NCBI GenBank assembly: GCA_963658035.1
Contig: CAVKOL010000021.1
Span: 1 to 21,636, forward strand
From: Paratractidigestivibacter sp963658035
Lineage (GTDB): Bacteria; Actinomycetota; Coriobacteriia; Coriobacteriales; Atopobiaceae
Direction: 5' to 3'
Length of the DNA stretch: 21,636 bases
Position 1 is the first letter of the stretch, and each line of letters starts with the position of its first letter. This document shows positions 6,523 to 14,841 of this stretch, piece by piece. The notes under the pieces were generated by a model, which worked only from the letters and a program-made list of their open reading frames with translations, did no database searches and was not told the DNA's origin. A program made the translations under genes and the position numbers.

Positions 6523-8869
6523 GCGCATCGCGGAGGTGCCGCCCAGGCCCCATGTGCCTTTCGCGCTCTACGTGCTGGTGGGGGTTATTGCCCTGCAAAG
6601 GGCTGTGCTGTGGTTTTCCCTCTCATGGTGGCTGTGCCTGGCTGTTGCGGCGGGTACTTTTGTTGTCCTCGCCCTGTTCTGGCTAGCGGTAAGAAGGCGC
6701 CGAGAAGAAGCGGGCTGCGCATTTCTCGGTGCTGCCTGCGTGTTGCTTGTATTGGCGTCCACGGGGTTGTTCGCCTCGTTTGCGGCTGCGCGGGCGAAGG
6801 CTGCGGCAGGGGAGCTGGCGTCGACCTCGATTTCGTCTTTTGTCTTCGAAATTGACCAGGACATGGGGCGCTCGTCCAGCTCTTGGACCGCCCGGGCCAA
6901 CGTCTACCGTGGGCAGGAGCGTGCAGGAAGCGTCTGGCTTTCAAGCAAAGACCAGCTCAACAAGGGTGATGTGATAACCTGCGTGGGCCGATTCTCTGAG
7001 TTGGGGGACGACGATTGGGCGCAGAGCCTTAAGCTGCAGGGCGTCTGTGGGTCCGTCTCGGTCATCAAGACCTTGAACGTGACGCCAACTACTTTGTGGA
7101 TCTTACGGGTGCGGCAACGCTTGCTCGAGAGAATCGACCCCACGTCGTCTGTGAGCCGGGCAATCGCCGCGGGGGCCCTGTGCGGCTACTCCAAGGCCAT
7201 CTCCGAGCTGGGCATCAACGACCAGTTTGCCGTCTGCGGCATCTCGCATCTCATCGCCGTCTCGGGCTCGCACCTGGCGCTGTTGAGCGGGCTTCTCTCG
7301 GCGGCGTTGGATAAGACAAGGCTCAACAAGTGGGCCAAGCTGGGGTTACTTCTTGCGGCTACGGGCGTTTTTGTCCTGTTCTGCGGGGCGCCCGCCTCTG
7401 CCTGTCGCGCTTGGTTCATGTCGCTTTGCGCTGCGGCTTCCCATCTTGTGTCTCGGCGAGCAGACCCGATCTCGGCTGTTTGCATCTGCGCCCTTCTCAT
7501 GGCCTCCTTTGACCCCACGGCCTGCGGGCAGATTGGCTTTCTTTTATCTGTGGGCTGCGTCGTTGGCCTGTGTTTGTTCTCGTCCTACGCGCGCTATGCG
7601 TTCCTCGAGTTGGTCTCGCCCCCTGAGTCGCGGCGTATCCCGTTCATGATTCGCGCGCGTCTCAATCGCGTTAGGGTCTCGGTGCTTGAAACGTTTGCGT
7701 TGTGCCTGGTGGCAAGTGTGGTCTCGGCGCCCATAAGCCTTTCGGCCTTTGGCCGCCTGTCCCTTATCGCGCCGGTCGCGGCGGTTGTCTTGACGCCGCT
7801 CTTCACGGTCTTGATGGGTTCCGGAGCTGTCTTTTTTGCTGTGGGGCCGGTTCCCTTCGTGGGGGATGCGGCGTCCGCTGTCCTCGGCTGGCTGGGTGAT
7901 TTGTTTGCCTGGCTGCTCAACCGGCTGGCGACGGTGCCGTTTGCCTCGCGCACGCTCTCGGTCGATTTCGCGCCGGCTTTTCTCGCCACTATGGTCTGCC
8001 TGGGCGCCCTTTACATCGCGTGGCCCAAGGTGTGTCGCAGGAAGGTTTGGGCCGCCCTTTTGGTCCCGGTCCTGGGCTTTGCGGTTTACTTTGTGCGGTG
8101 GCGCTACTTTGCTCCGGCGCGCATCTGCGTCCTTGACGTGGGGCAGGGCGACGCCATTCTCGTCACCGATAAGAGCTCGGCGGTGCTTGTCGACACGGGG
8201 CCTGGCAAGGCGATCCAAGAGGCGCTGCAGGACCAAAACGTCTTTCACTTGGACGCCGTAATTCTCACGCATCTTCATGACGACCATGCCGGCGGGCTTG
8301 ACGATTTGATCGGCGCTGTGCCGGTTGACCAGGTCATCGTTGGTTTCAATGCGGCCGGTGAGATCCCCCGGGACCTGCAGGCTACCATCGACGGGCTTAC
8401 GCACAACCAGGTGGCTCAGCTCAACTACCAAGACACGGTTCACGTGGGAGATTTCTCGCTTTTGGTGGCGTCTCCCTCGACCAACGTCAGCGCGGACGAG
8501 AACGCCGGGTCCCTTGAGATCATCGTCGACTATGACGCCAACGGCAAAAGCCTTACCGGCCTTCTTACCGGCGACGCCGAGGAAGACGAGACGGCCAAGG
8601 TAGTGGGGGAGCGCGACCTGTCGAACATCGACTTCCTTAAGGTGGGCCACCACGGCTCGGCCATCTCGATCGACGAGGAATCGGCCAAGACCTTGACGCC
8701 AGCGGTATCGGTTGCCAGTGCGGGCAAGGACAACCGCTACGGCCACCCCAAGCAGGCTTGCGTCGACATCCTTGAGGCAGCGGGTTCGCGCTTTTTGTGC
8801 ACCATCGACAGCGGCGACGTGACCGTCGAGCCGTCTGAAAAAGGTGTGGTTGTGAGCACCCAGAAGTAG
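6515..8869 (+). CDS. comEC: ComEC/Rec2 family DNA internalisation protein
   Basis: Polytopic membrane protein forming the channel for single-stranded DNA entry during transformation. It is a full-length three-part protein of 784 residues. The N-terminal part has membrane helices and a DUF4131/OB-like segment (about 15-190). The central Competence domain includes ISHLIAVSGSHLALL (from residue 243) and multiple hydrophobic helices to about 530. The C-terminal metallo-beta-lactamase domain begins at VLDVGQGD (539-546), with THLHDDH (H586, H588, D590, H591) and VGHHGS (710-715). The metal motif is intact, fitting the nuclease activity proposed for this domain. GTG 6515 is chosen because AAAGGA lies 8 nt upstream. 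No comEB lies between comEA and comEC. Confidence 0.94.
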   Translation: MSRRIAEVPPRPHVPFALYVLVGVIALQRAVLWFSLSWWLCLAVAAGTFVVLALFWLAVRRRREEAGCAFLGAACVLLVLASTGLFASFAAARAKAAAGELASTSISSFVFEIDQDMGRSSSSWTARANVYRGQERAGSVWLSSKDQLNKGDVITCVGRFSELGDDDWAQSLKLQGVCGSVSVIKTLNVTPTTLWILRVRQRLLERIDPTSSVSRAIAAGALCGYSKAISELGINDQFAVCGISHLIAVSGSHLALLSGLLSAALDKTRLNKWAKLGLLLAATGVFVLFCGAPASACRAWFMSLCAAASHLVSRRADPISAVCICALLMASFDPTACGQIGFLLSVGCVVGLCLFSSYARYAFLELVSPPESRRIPFMIRARLNRVRVSVLETFALCLVASVVSAPISLSAFGRLSLIAPVAAVVLTPLFTVLMGSGAVFFAVGPVPFVGDAASAVLGWLGDLFAWLLNRLATVPFASRTLSVDFAPAFLATMVCLGALYIAWPKVCRRKVWAALLVPVLGFAVYFVRWRYFAPARICVLDVGQGDAILVTDKSSAVLVDTGPGKAIQEALQDQNVFHLDAVILTHLHDDHAGGLDDLIGAVPVDQVIVGFNAAGEIPRDLQATIDGLTHNQVAQLNYQDTVHVGDFSLLVASPSTNVSADENAGSLEIIVDYDANGKSLTGLLTGDAEEDETAKVVGERDLSNIDFLKVGHHGSAISIDEESAKTLTPAVSVASAGKDNRYGHPKQACVDILEAAGSRFLCTIDSGDVTVEPSEKGVVVSTQK

Positions 8870-8905
8870 TGCCTGTGGCAAAGTAGAGATGTTGAAAGGG
8901 GACCC

Positions 8906-9865
8906 ATGGCGCAAGCGACGCTTCTACCGGCATATCTCATTGTTGGCTCCAACGAACTCAAGCGAGACCAGGCGATAGCTCGCCTCAAGAAACGCGCAGA
9001 AGGAGACTTCGAGGCCTTCAACCTCGAGGAGCTCGAGGCCGCAAGCATCGTCGAGGCCCCGCAGCTCATCTCGTCGCTTAACGCCCTGCCCTTTGGCGCC
9101 GATCAGCGCATCGTCATAGTCCGTGATGCCGAGAAGCTCCAAAAGCCCGTGTCCGAGGCCGTGATTAAATACCTTGACGCACCCAATGAGCAGTGCGTTC
9201 TTTGCCTGGTGGCAACGACGCTTGCCAAGAGCACGCGCCTTTACAAGGCCGTGGCCAAGGTCGACAAGAAGGCCGTCATCGACTGCGCCTCCCCGGCAAA
9301 GCGCGACCTTGTCCCGTACGTGCAAAAGATCGCCGCGGCCCACGGCGCCTCGATCGACTTCGACGCCGCCCAAGAGCTCGTTGAGCGCTCCGGCGACTCA
9401 ACGCAGATGCTCGACAACCAGGTCGTGGGCCTCATAAACCTCTTGGGAGGCTCCGGCCACATCACCCGCCAGCTCGTCTGCGACAACGTGGCCCGAATCG
9501 CCGAGGTAAAGCCCTGGGAGTTCCTCGACCTTTTGTGTTCCCGCAACACCAACAAATCCCTTGAGGCCTTAGCCCTTCTCGCCGACAATTCCCCTTTGGG
9601 TCTCTTATCCCTCATAACCGGCCGTATCCGCGAGCTCACCTTCGCCCGCGCCCTCTGCCAACGCGGCCAATCCGCCGCCATCGCCGAGTCCCTCAACAAA
9701 CAGCAATGGCAAGTAAAAAACTACCCCCGCTGGTCCCAATCCTTTAAAGACCACGAACTAGAACACTGCCTGTCCACCTGCGCAAAGGTAGAGGCCTCCC
9801 TAAAATCCGGCGGCGACCCCAAACTAGAGTTAACCCGCCTAGTCCTCCAAATCTGCAACAGCTAG
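8906..9865 (+). CDS. holA: DNA polymerase III delta subunit
   Basis: Clamp-loader subunit that opens the beta sliding clamp. The 319-residue length is typical. The N-terminus AYLIVGSNELKRDQAI matches the family's YLLxGxExxLxxxxI pattern; an AAA+-like domain without a functional P-loop and a C-terminal helical collar follow. The comEC-holA-rpsT position is the standard one for this gene in Gram-positive bacteria and supports the assignment. ATG 8906 follows AAAGGGG (8895-8901). From about 9700 to the stop the codons change character: CAA, AAA, CTA, TTA and GTA, which are uncommon elsewhere in the window, become frequent. Confidence 0.9.
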   Translation: MAQATLLPAYLIVGSNELKRDQAIARLKKRAEGDFEAFNLEELEAASIVEAPQLISSLNALPFGADQRIVIVRDAEKLQKPVSEAVIKYLDAPNEQCVLCLVATTLAKSTRLYKAVAKVDKKAVIDCASPAKRDLVPYVQKIAAAHGASIDFDAAQELVERSGDSTQMLDNQVVGLINLLGGSGHITRQLVCDNVARIAEVKPWEFLDLLCSRNTNKSLEALALLADNSPLGLLSLITGRIRELTFARALCQRGQSAAIAESLNKQQWQVKNYPRWSQSFKDHELEHCLSTCAKVEASLKSGGDPKLELTRLVLQICNS

Positions 9866-10029
9866 CCCCGTGCCACCACCCTCCGGGACAATACGTCTCC
9901 TTCGACCCACCTGCTCTTCTATATAAATGCTCTTAAAAAGCCCCTGCCCCTAATCTGGCTTGAATAAAGGTCACCCCTTACGAGCAGCTGTTTTTGTGTT
10001 GCCGCCCCGACCCGCGATACCGCAGATTT

Positions 10030-10134
10030 AGCCCGCCTTTTCCCTTTAAGCGCAGTTCCGCATGAGCCGAAGGCCACTTAATGTGGCCTTCGTGCGAATC
10101 AGGACTGTTTGAGCATTAAAGGCAAAGGCACGCT
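10030..10134. other. Long nested hairpin, possible structured RNA or palindromic element
   Basis: Successive complementary segments fold toward one loop. AGC 10030-10032 pairs with GCT 10132-10134; GCCTTT 10035-10040 with AAAGGC 10124-10129; CCTTTAA 10043-10049 with TTAAAGG 10116-10122. CAGT 10053-10056 pairs with ACTG 10104-10107; CGCA 10059-10062 with TGCG 10093-10096; CGAAGGCCAC 10068-10077 with GTGGCCTTCG 10083-10092. The loop is TTAAT. That is 34 pairs in strict nested order, broken by small internal loops. The strand of any transcript is unknown because the element is nearly palindromic. Confidence 0.5.
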
Positions 10135-10171
10135 CCGAACCGGAGAGCCCGATTACTTCTCGCCGAGCCAC

Positions 10172-10204
10172 AAAAAAGACCCCCTTCCAGCACGAAGGGG
10201 GTCT
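10172..10204 (-). terminator. Intrinsic terminator of rpsT
   Basis: Read on the minus strand, AGACCCCCTTC pairs with GAAGGGGGTCT (11 bp) around a GTGCTG loop and is followed by a run of T (A-run 10172-10177 on the + strand). It lies 23 nt after the rpsT stop. On the + strand no T-run follows, so it does not serve holA. Confidence 0.92.
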
Positions 10205-10226
10205 CACCAATGCATTTAAGCCAGAA

Positions 10227-10490
10227 CTACTTAATCGTGTTCACAAGCTTCTGAACGCCAGACTTGCGCTTAGCAGCCTGGTTCTTGTGGATGATGCCCT
10301 TGGAGGCAGCCTTGTCGAGAAGACGGCTGGCCTTGTTGGCGGCAAGCTGAGCAGCCTCGACGTCCTTGGCCTCGACGGCAGCGCGAACGCCCTTGACGGC
10401 GGTCTTGAGCTCGGAACGGACAGCCTTGTTGCGAATGCGCGCCTTCTCGGCGGTGACAATACGCTTCTTCTGGGACTTGATGTTAGCCAC
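10227..10490 (-). CDS. rpsT: Ribosomal protein S20 (bS20)
   Basis: Primary 16S rRNA-binding protein of the 30S subunit. The 87-residue, strongly basic, helical protein begins MANIKSQKKRI and contains RNKAVRSELKT and a GIIHKNQAAKRKS segment, all typical of bS20. The start is GTG 10490 on the minus strand, with AAAGGAT (10497-10503 on the + strand) about 6 nt upstream. It is the only minus-strand gene in the window. It is convergent with holA and divergent from lepA, as this gene usually is in Gram-positive genomes, and it has its own terminator. Confidence 0.96.
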   Translation of the reverse strand: MANIKSQKKRIVTAEKARIRNKAVRSELKTAVKGVRAAVEAKDVEAAQLAANKASRLLDKAASKGIIHKNQAAKRKSGVQKLVNTIK

Positions 10491-10559
10491 GTGCAGATCC
10501 TTTCAAATTTTTTAAAACGTGAGGCCTCTTGACCGAGACACGGGGAGGTCAACTCGATG

Positions 10560-10568
10560 AGTATAGCA
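10560..10568 (-). promoter_or_regulatory. Probable extended -10 promoter element for rpsT
   Basis: The minus strand reads TGCTATACT, matching the extended -10 form TGnTATAAT with one mismatch. The expected start is near 10553, giving a leader of about 60 nt. I see no good -35 hexamer 16-18 nt upstream, which is compatible with an extended -10 promoter. Confidence 0.45.
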
Positions 10569-10586
10569 TGTCGACCCCGAGTTCGC

Positions 10587-10592
10587 TATTAT
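10587..10592 (+). promoter_or_regulatory. -10 element placing the lepA transcript start at its ATG
   Basis: TATTAT lies 7 nt before the lepA ATG at 10600, so the predicted transcript starts at about 10599-10600. The bases before the ATG (ATTCTTCCT) contain no Shine-Dalgarno. Both facts fit a leaderless mRNA. No clear -35 box is seen. Confidence 0.45.
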
Positions 10593-10599
10593 TCTTCCT

Positions 10600-12411
10600 A
10601 TGACTACTACAGATACTTCTCATATCCGCAACTTCTCTATTGTTGCGCACATCGACCACGGTAAATCGACGATCTCGGACCGCATCCTGGAGCTCACCCA
10701 CACGGTCGAGGAGCGCGACATGGAGTCGCAGCTCCTGGACACGATGGACATCGAGCGCGAGCGCGGCATCACGATCAAGTCCAACGCCGTGCGCGTGGCC
10801 TATGACGCCGATGACGGCCAGACGTATCAGTTCAACCTGATCGACACGCCGGGCCACGTCGACTTCACCTACGAGGTCAGCCGTTCGCTGGCCGCGTGCG
10901 AGGGCGCCGTTCTTGTCGTTGACGCCACCCAGGGCGTGGAGGCCCAGACGGTCTCAAACGCCACGCTGGCCATGAACGCCAACCTGGACATCGTGCCTGC
11001 CATCAACAAGATCGACCTTCCCTCGGCCCATCCCGACGAGGTCAAGGAAGAGATCGAGGAAGAGCTCGCCATCCCGGCAGACGACGCCGTGTGCGTCTCG
11101 GGCAAGACCGGCGAGGGCATCCATGAGCTTCTCGAGGCCATCGTCTATTTGGTCTCGGCTCCCAAGGGCGACGCAAGCGCGCCGCTCAAGGCCTTGATTT
11201 TGGACTCCTACTTTGACGAGTACCGCGGCGTCGTGGCCACGGTGCGCGTCTTTGACGGCTCGATCAAGAAGGGCCAGACCCTGCGCATGATGCAGATGGG
11301 CACCGATTTCTTGGTCGACGGCGTGGGCGTCAAGCGCCCGGCCGAGGTCGCCGTGGACGAGCTGGGCGTGGGCGAGGTCGGCTACGTGGTCACGGGCCTC
11401 AAGGACCCCGACGCCGTGCGCGTGGGCGAGACCCTCACCTACGCGGGCCGCCCCACCGCAGAGCCCTTGCCCGGCTATCGCGAGGCCAAGCCCATGGTCT
11501 TCACCGGCCTTTTCCCGGTGGACAACAAGGACTACGAGAACCTGCGCGACGCCCTGGACAAACTGCACGTCAACGACCCGTCGCTTACCTGGGAGCCCGA
11601 GACCTCGGTCGCGCTGGGCTTTGGTTTTCGCGTGGGATTCCTTGGTCTTCTCCACATGGAGGTTGTGAAAGAGCGCCTGGAGCGCGAGTTCAATCTCTCG
11701 CTTATCGCCACGTCGCCCTCGGTGGACTACCACGTCTACAAGACCGACGGCACGATGCTTGAGGTGAGAAGCCCGCAGGATTTGCCCGACGCCACCCGCA
11801 TCGAGCACATCGAGGAACCCTACCTCAACGCCAAGATCATCGTCCCGCCCGAGTACACGGGCGCCGTCATGCAGCTTGCCATCGAGCATCGCGGCATCAC
11901 GCAGGACATGGTCTATCTCACCGAGAAGTCCGTCGAGATGCACTTCGACATCCCGCTGGCCGAGCTCATCCTCGACTTCTTCGACCAGTTGAAGAGCCGC
12001 ACCAAGGGCTACGCGTCGCTTGACTACGAGTTCTCGGAGTACCGTGCGAGCGACCTGGTGAAGCTCGATATCCTGCTCTCGGGCGACGAGGTGGACGCGC
12101 TTTCGTTCATCGTTCACAAGGACAAGGCCTACGACCTGGCTCGCGGCCTGTGCGACAAGCTCAAAGAGATCATCCCGCGTCAGCAGTTCGAGGTGCCCAT
12201 CCAGGGCGCCATCGGCAACAAGATCATCAGTCGCTCCACCGTCAAGGCGGTGCGCAAGGACGTTTTGGCAAAGTGCTACGGCGGCGACATCTCGCGTAAG
12301 CGCAAGTTGCTCGAGAAGCAAAAAGAGGGCAAGAAGCGCATGAAGCAGATCGGCTCGGTCGAGGTCCCGCAAGAGGCCTTTTTAGCCGTCCTTAAGGTGG
12401 ACGACCAGTAG
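10600..12411 (+). CDS. lepA: Elongation factor 4 (LepA), ribosome-associated GTPase
   Basis: Translational GTPase that acts on ribosomes in back-translocation or initiation and 30S biogenesis. The 603 residues are full length. GTPase motifs are G1 AHIDHGKST (16-24), G3 DTPGH (82-86) and G4 NKID (136-139), followed by domains II, III, V and the LepA-specific C-terminal domain (GGDISRKRKLLEKQKEGKK). The effector region, with RERGIT, is intact. ATG 10600 is the only credible start: the same frame meets TAG at 10564 with no start codon between. No Shine-Dalgarno precedes it. dusB overlaps the last base. Confidence 0.97.
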   Translation: MTTTDTSHIRNFSIVAHIDHGKSTISDRILELTHTVEERDMESQLLDTMDIERERGITIKSNAVRVAYDADDGQTYQFNLIDTPGHVDFTYEVSRSLAACEGAVLVVDATQGVEAQTVSNATLAMNANLDIVPAINKIDLPSAHPDEVKEEIEEELAIPADDAVCVSGKTGEGIHELLEAIVYLVSAPKGDASAPLKALILDSYFDEYRGVVATVRVFDGSIKKGQTLRMMQMGTDFLVDGVGVKRPAEVAVDELGVGEVGYVVTGLKDPDAVRVGETLTYAGRPTAEPLPGYREAKPMVFTGLFPVDNKDYENLRDALDKLHVNDPSLTWEPETSVALGFGFRVGFLGLLHMEVVKERLEREFNLSLIATSPSVDYHVYKTDGTMLEVRSPQDLPDATRIEHIEEPYLNAKIIVPPEYTGAVMQLAIEHRGITQDMVYLTEKSVEMHFDIPLAELILDFFDQLKSRTKGYASLDYEFSEYRASDLVKLDILLSGDEVDALSFIVHKDKAYDLARGLCDKLKEIIPRQQFEVPIQGAIGNKIISRSTVKAVRKDVLAKCYGGDISRKRKLLEKQKEGKKRMKQIGSVEVPQEAFLAVLKVDDQ

Positions 12412-13514
12412 TGGCCAGCCCGGAAATGTCTCCTACCCCCGCCGAGGTCCTTGCGCAGTATGGCCCGGCGGTGGGCTTGGCGGGCTCGCTTTCACCTTTT
12501 GGCGCTGGCGAGAAGAATGCGCCGCTCGCGCAGCGCCTTGTCAATAACCCGCTGCTCATGGCACCTATGGCAGGCGTCACCGACTCGGCGTACCGCATGA
12601 TGGCGCGTGCCGGCGGGGCGTGCCTTGCCTACTCCGAGATGGTGAGCTGCGCTGGCCTGCACTACGGCGGGCCCAGCATCGAGCTTTGCGACGTGGCCCA
12701 AGGCGAGCCCGACTTGGCGGTCCAGCTCTTTGGCTCCAAGCCCGAGCTTTTTGGCGAGGCTGCGGCGACCGTTGCCCAGCACCTGGGCGACAAACTGGTC
12801 TTGGTCGACATCAACATGGCCTGCCCGGTGCCCAAGGTCACCAAGAAGGGCGAGGGCGCGGCGTTGATGGAGACGCCCGAGGTCGCGGCATCGCTTGTTC
12901 GTGCCTCAAAGGAAGCCCTGGTACCTTATGGTGTTGAGGTCACCGTTAAGATTCGTCGCGGCCGGGCCGACGGCTGCGAGGTGGCGCCAGAGTTCGCCAA
13001 GCGCATGGTCGACGCCGGCGCCTCGGCCGTGGCGGTCCACGGGCGCTTTGCCACCCAGTTTTACCGCGGCGAGTCCGACGCGTCGGTCATCGAGCGCGTG
13101 GTCAAGGCTGTTGACGTGCCCGTTATTGGCTCGGGCGACGTCAAGAGCGGCCAGGCGGCTGCCCACATCATGAACGACCTGGGCGCTGCGGCGGTCATGT
13201 TCGCACGCGGCACCTATGGCAATCCCTGGATTTTCTCGCAGGCGGCAAGCGTCCTTGCGGGTGAGAAGCCCTTTGAGCCCACGTTGCTTGCGCGCGTCGA
13301 GGCCTTCGAGTGCCATATGCGCCTTTTGGCGGCCACGGGCGCCCACCTTAAGCGCGGCCGCAGCCTGGCCACCTGGTACCTGCGCGGCATTCCCGAGGCC
13401 TCGTACTGGCGCGGCCGCGCGAACGACTGCTCGACGCTCGAGGAGTTTTTGTGCGTCTCGGCACAGATCAAGGACGCGCTGGCGCAGGCTGGCGAGACGG
13501 ACCATGTCCTCTAG
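12411..13514 (+). CDS. dusB: tRNA-dihydrouridine synthase (DusB family)
   Basis: FMN enzyme that reduces specific uridines of the tRNA D-loop to dihydrouridine. LLMAPMAGVTDSAYR marks the first strand of the TIM barrel. NMACPVPKV carries the catalytic cysteine (C138), where most members read NMGCP. The VKIRRG strand and the GSGDV and ARGTYGNPWIF segments bind FMN. A helical C-terminal tRNA-binding domain follows. The 367 residues include about 38 extra N-terminal residues compared with E. coli DusB. GTG 12411 overlaps the lepA stop (TAGTG) with AAGGTGG 10 nt upstream; ATG 12426 is a weaker alternative. The paralogue subgroup (DusB against other Dus) is likely but not certain. Confidence 0.88.
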   Translation: MASPEMSPTPAEVLAQYGPAVGLAGSLSPFGAGEKNAPLAQRLVNNPLLMAPMAGVTDSAYRMMARAGGACLAYSEMVSCAGLHYGGPSIELCDVAQGEPDLAVQLFGSKPELFGEAAATVAQHLGDKLVLVDINMACPVPKVTKKGEGAALMETPEVAASLVRASKEALVPYGVEVTVKIRRGRADGCEVAPEFAKRMVDAGASAVAVHGRFATQFYRGESDASVIERVVKAVDVPVIGSGDVKSGQAAAHIMNDLGAAAVMFARGTYGNPWIFSQAASVLAGEKPFEPTLLARVEAFECHMRLLAATGAHLKRGRSLATWYLRGIPEASYWRGRANDCSTLEEFLCVSAQIKDALAQAGETDHVL

Positions 13515-14760
13515 CTGGGCTTCTCGCCTGCATGAGGAAAGCGCGCGGGCCCTCTACGTCCACATTCCCTTTTGCGCGCGCAAGTGCAACTACTGCGACT
13601 TTGCCTCATGGGCCTGCGCCCCCGGCGACGGCCTTATGGCGTCATACGTCGACGCGCTGTGCGCTCAAATCGATCGGTTCCAGGAGCTGGGGCTCCTCGA
13701 CGGCGTGCAAACCGCCTACATCGGCGGCGGCACGCCTAGTTTTTTGTCGGTTGATTCCCTTGAAAAGCTGGTCTCGAGCGTGGCTGCCCTTGGGGTGGGG
13801 GAGCTGAGCTGCGAGGCCAACCCGGACTCTTTGAGCGACGAGAAGATCGCCTCGCTCAAGGCCGCCGGCGCCACGCGTCTGTCCATAGGCGTTCAGAGCT
13901 TGGACAACGACGAGCTGGAGAAGCTCGGCCGCCTGCACGATGCCGGGCAGGCCAAAGAGGTTGTCTCGCACGCCGTTTCGTCGGGCCTGGACGTCTCCTG
14001 CGACCTCATGTGCGCCACTCCGGGGCAGACCGACGCCTCCTGGGCGCGTACCCTGGCCGACTTGACGGCTCTCGGCGTTTGCCACGTAAGCGTCTACCCC
14101 CTCGCCATCGAGGAAGGCACACCGTTCGACAAGCTCTACGGCGACAGCGACTGCCCCTGGAACTCCGATGAGGTCCAGGCGGCGAGAATGACCAAGGCTC
14201 AAGATGCACTTGAGGGTTTAGACTTCTCCCGATATGAGGTTGCCAGTTATGCAATGCCTGGTAAACAGTGTCGTCACAACAAAGCCTACTGGACGGGTTT
14301 AGGTTACTTGGGCATCGGGTCCAATGCCTCAAGCATGCTATCCCTCGAGTCATACTTGAAGCTTCAAACCGCGTGTAAGCAGCTTCCAGACCTCCCCAAA
14401 GCCACGTCTCGCGTCCGCCTCACCTGCTCGACGTCCCGCAAGGACGTCGCCCAGGCCGCGCCGATAGAGGCCCTGTCTTTCCAAATCGAGGCCCTCACAG
14501 CCCCGCAGGCGGCCGCAGAGGACCTCATGCTGGCCGCCCGCCTGGTCGACGGCATCGGCCCCTCTCAGCTCGCCTACGCCCGTCAGGCGTTGGGCGCCTC
14601 GGCCGTGGACACATGCATCGACGCCCTTCTCGCCCGCGCCCTTGTTACCGAGAAGGACGGCCGGTTGTGCCCCACGCGATTCGGCTGGCTCTTGGGCAAC
14701 GAGCTCTACGGCGCCTTGTGGGACCTGGCCCCCGGTGAGGTCTTCTCGCTTACGGCATAA
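13504..14760 (+). CDS. hemW: HemW-type radical SAM protein (heme chaperone, formerly called HemN-like)
   Basis: Radical SAM protein of the HemW family, which binds heme and donates it rather than oxidising coproporphyrinogen. The signature is YVHIPFCARKCNYCDF with C24, C28 and C31 for the [4Fe-4S] cluster. SAM-binding GGGTP lies at 74-78, and RLSIGVQS and KAYWTGLGYLGIG are typical of the family. The C-terminal HemN_C region runs to the end (418 residues). ATG 13504 overlaps the dusB end by 11 nt, with only a weak purine stretch upstream. Bases about 14185-14375 are clearly less GC-rich than the rest. The lepA-hemW neighbourhood is standard; hrcA, expected next, is not here. Confidence 0.88.
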   Translation: MSSSWASRLHEESARALYVHIPFCARKCNYCDFASWACAPGDGLMASYVDALCAQIDRFQELGLLDGVQTAYIGGGTPSFLSVDSLEKLVSSVAALGVGELSCEANPDSLSDEKIASLKAAGATRLSIGVQSLDNDELEKLGRLHDAGQAKEVVSHAVSSGLDVSCDLMCATPGQTDASWARTLADLTALGVCHVSVYPLAIEEGTPFDKLYGDSDCPWNSDEVQAARMTKAQDALEGLDFSRYEVASYAMPGKQCRHNKAYWTGLGYLGIGSNASSMLSLESYLKLQTACKQLPDLPKATSRVRLTCSTSRKDVAQAAPIEALSFQIEALTAPQAAAEDLMLAARLVDGIGPSQLAYARQALGASAVDTCIDALLARALVTEKDGRLCPTRFGWLLGNELYGALWDLAPGEVFSLTA

Positions 14761-14841
14761 CCCGCCGCAGGCCCTCGATTTGCAATCGCCCGCCCGATTT
14801 GTCATTGTGGGGACACCAAAACCCAAAGGTTAGGAGCCAAA

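Larger units (their letters stand above)
9866..10226. other. 361-bp non-coding gap between convergent holA and rpsT
   Basis: No convincing ORF or tRNA is present. The gap holds a long nested hairpin (10030-10134), a small CTCCG/CGGAG hairpin (10133-10145) and the rpsT terminator (10172-10204). A weak minus-strand hairpin, AAGCC/GGCTT (9938-9942 with 9957-9961), has a short T tail when read leftward. I found no clear + strand terminator for holA. I compared it by eye with SRP RNA and with the TPP, FMN, c-di-GMP and glycine riboswitch motifs and recognised none. Confidence 0.6.

Noticed and set aside
10172..10204. Bidirectional terminator serving holA as well as rpsT
   Set aside because: On the + strand the stem is followed by CACCAATGC with no T-run, so it can act as an intrinsic terminator only for rpsT.
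9866..10226. A known riboswitch, SRP RNA or tRNA in the holA/rpsT gap
   Set aside because: Visual comparison with the conserved cores of SRP RNA and of the TPP, FMN, c-di-GMP and glycine riboswitches gave no match, and no cloverleaf could be built. The gap also lies downstream of both flanking genes, which does not suit a riboswitch.
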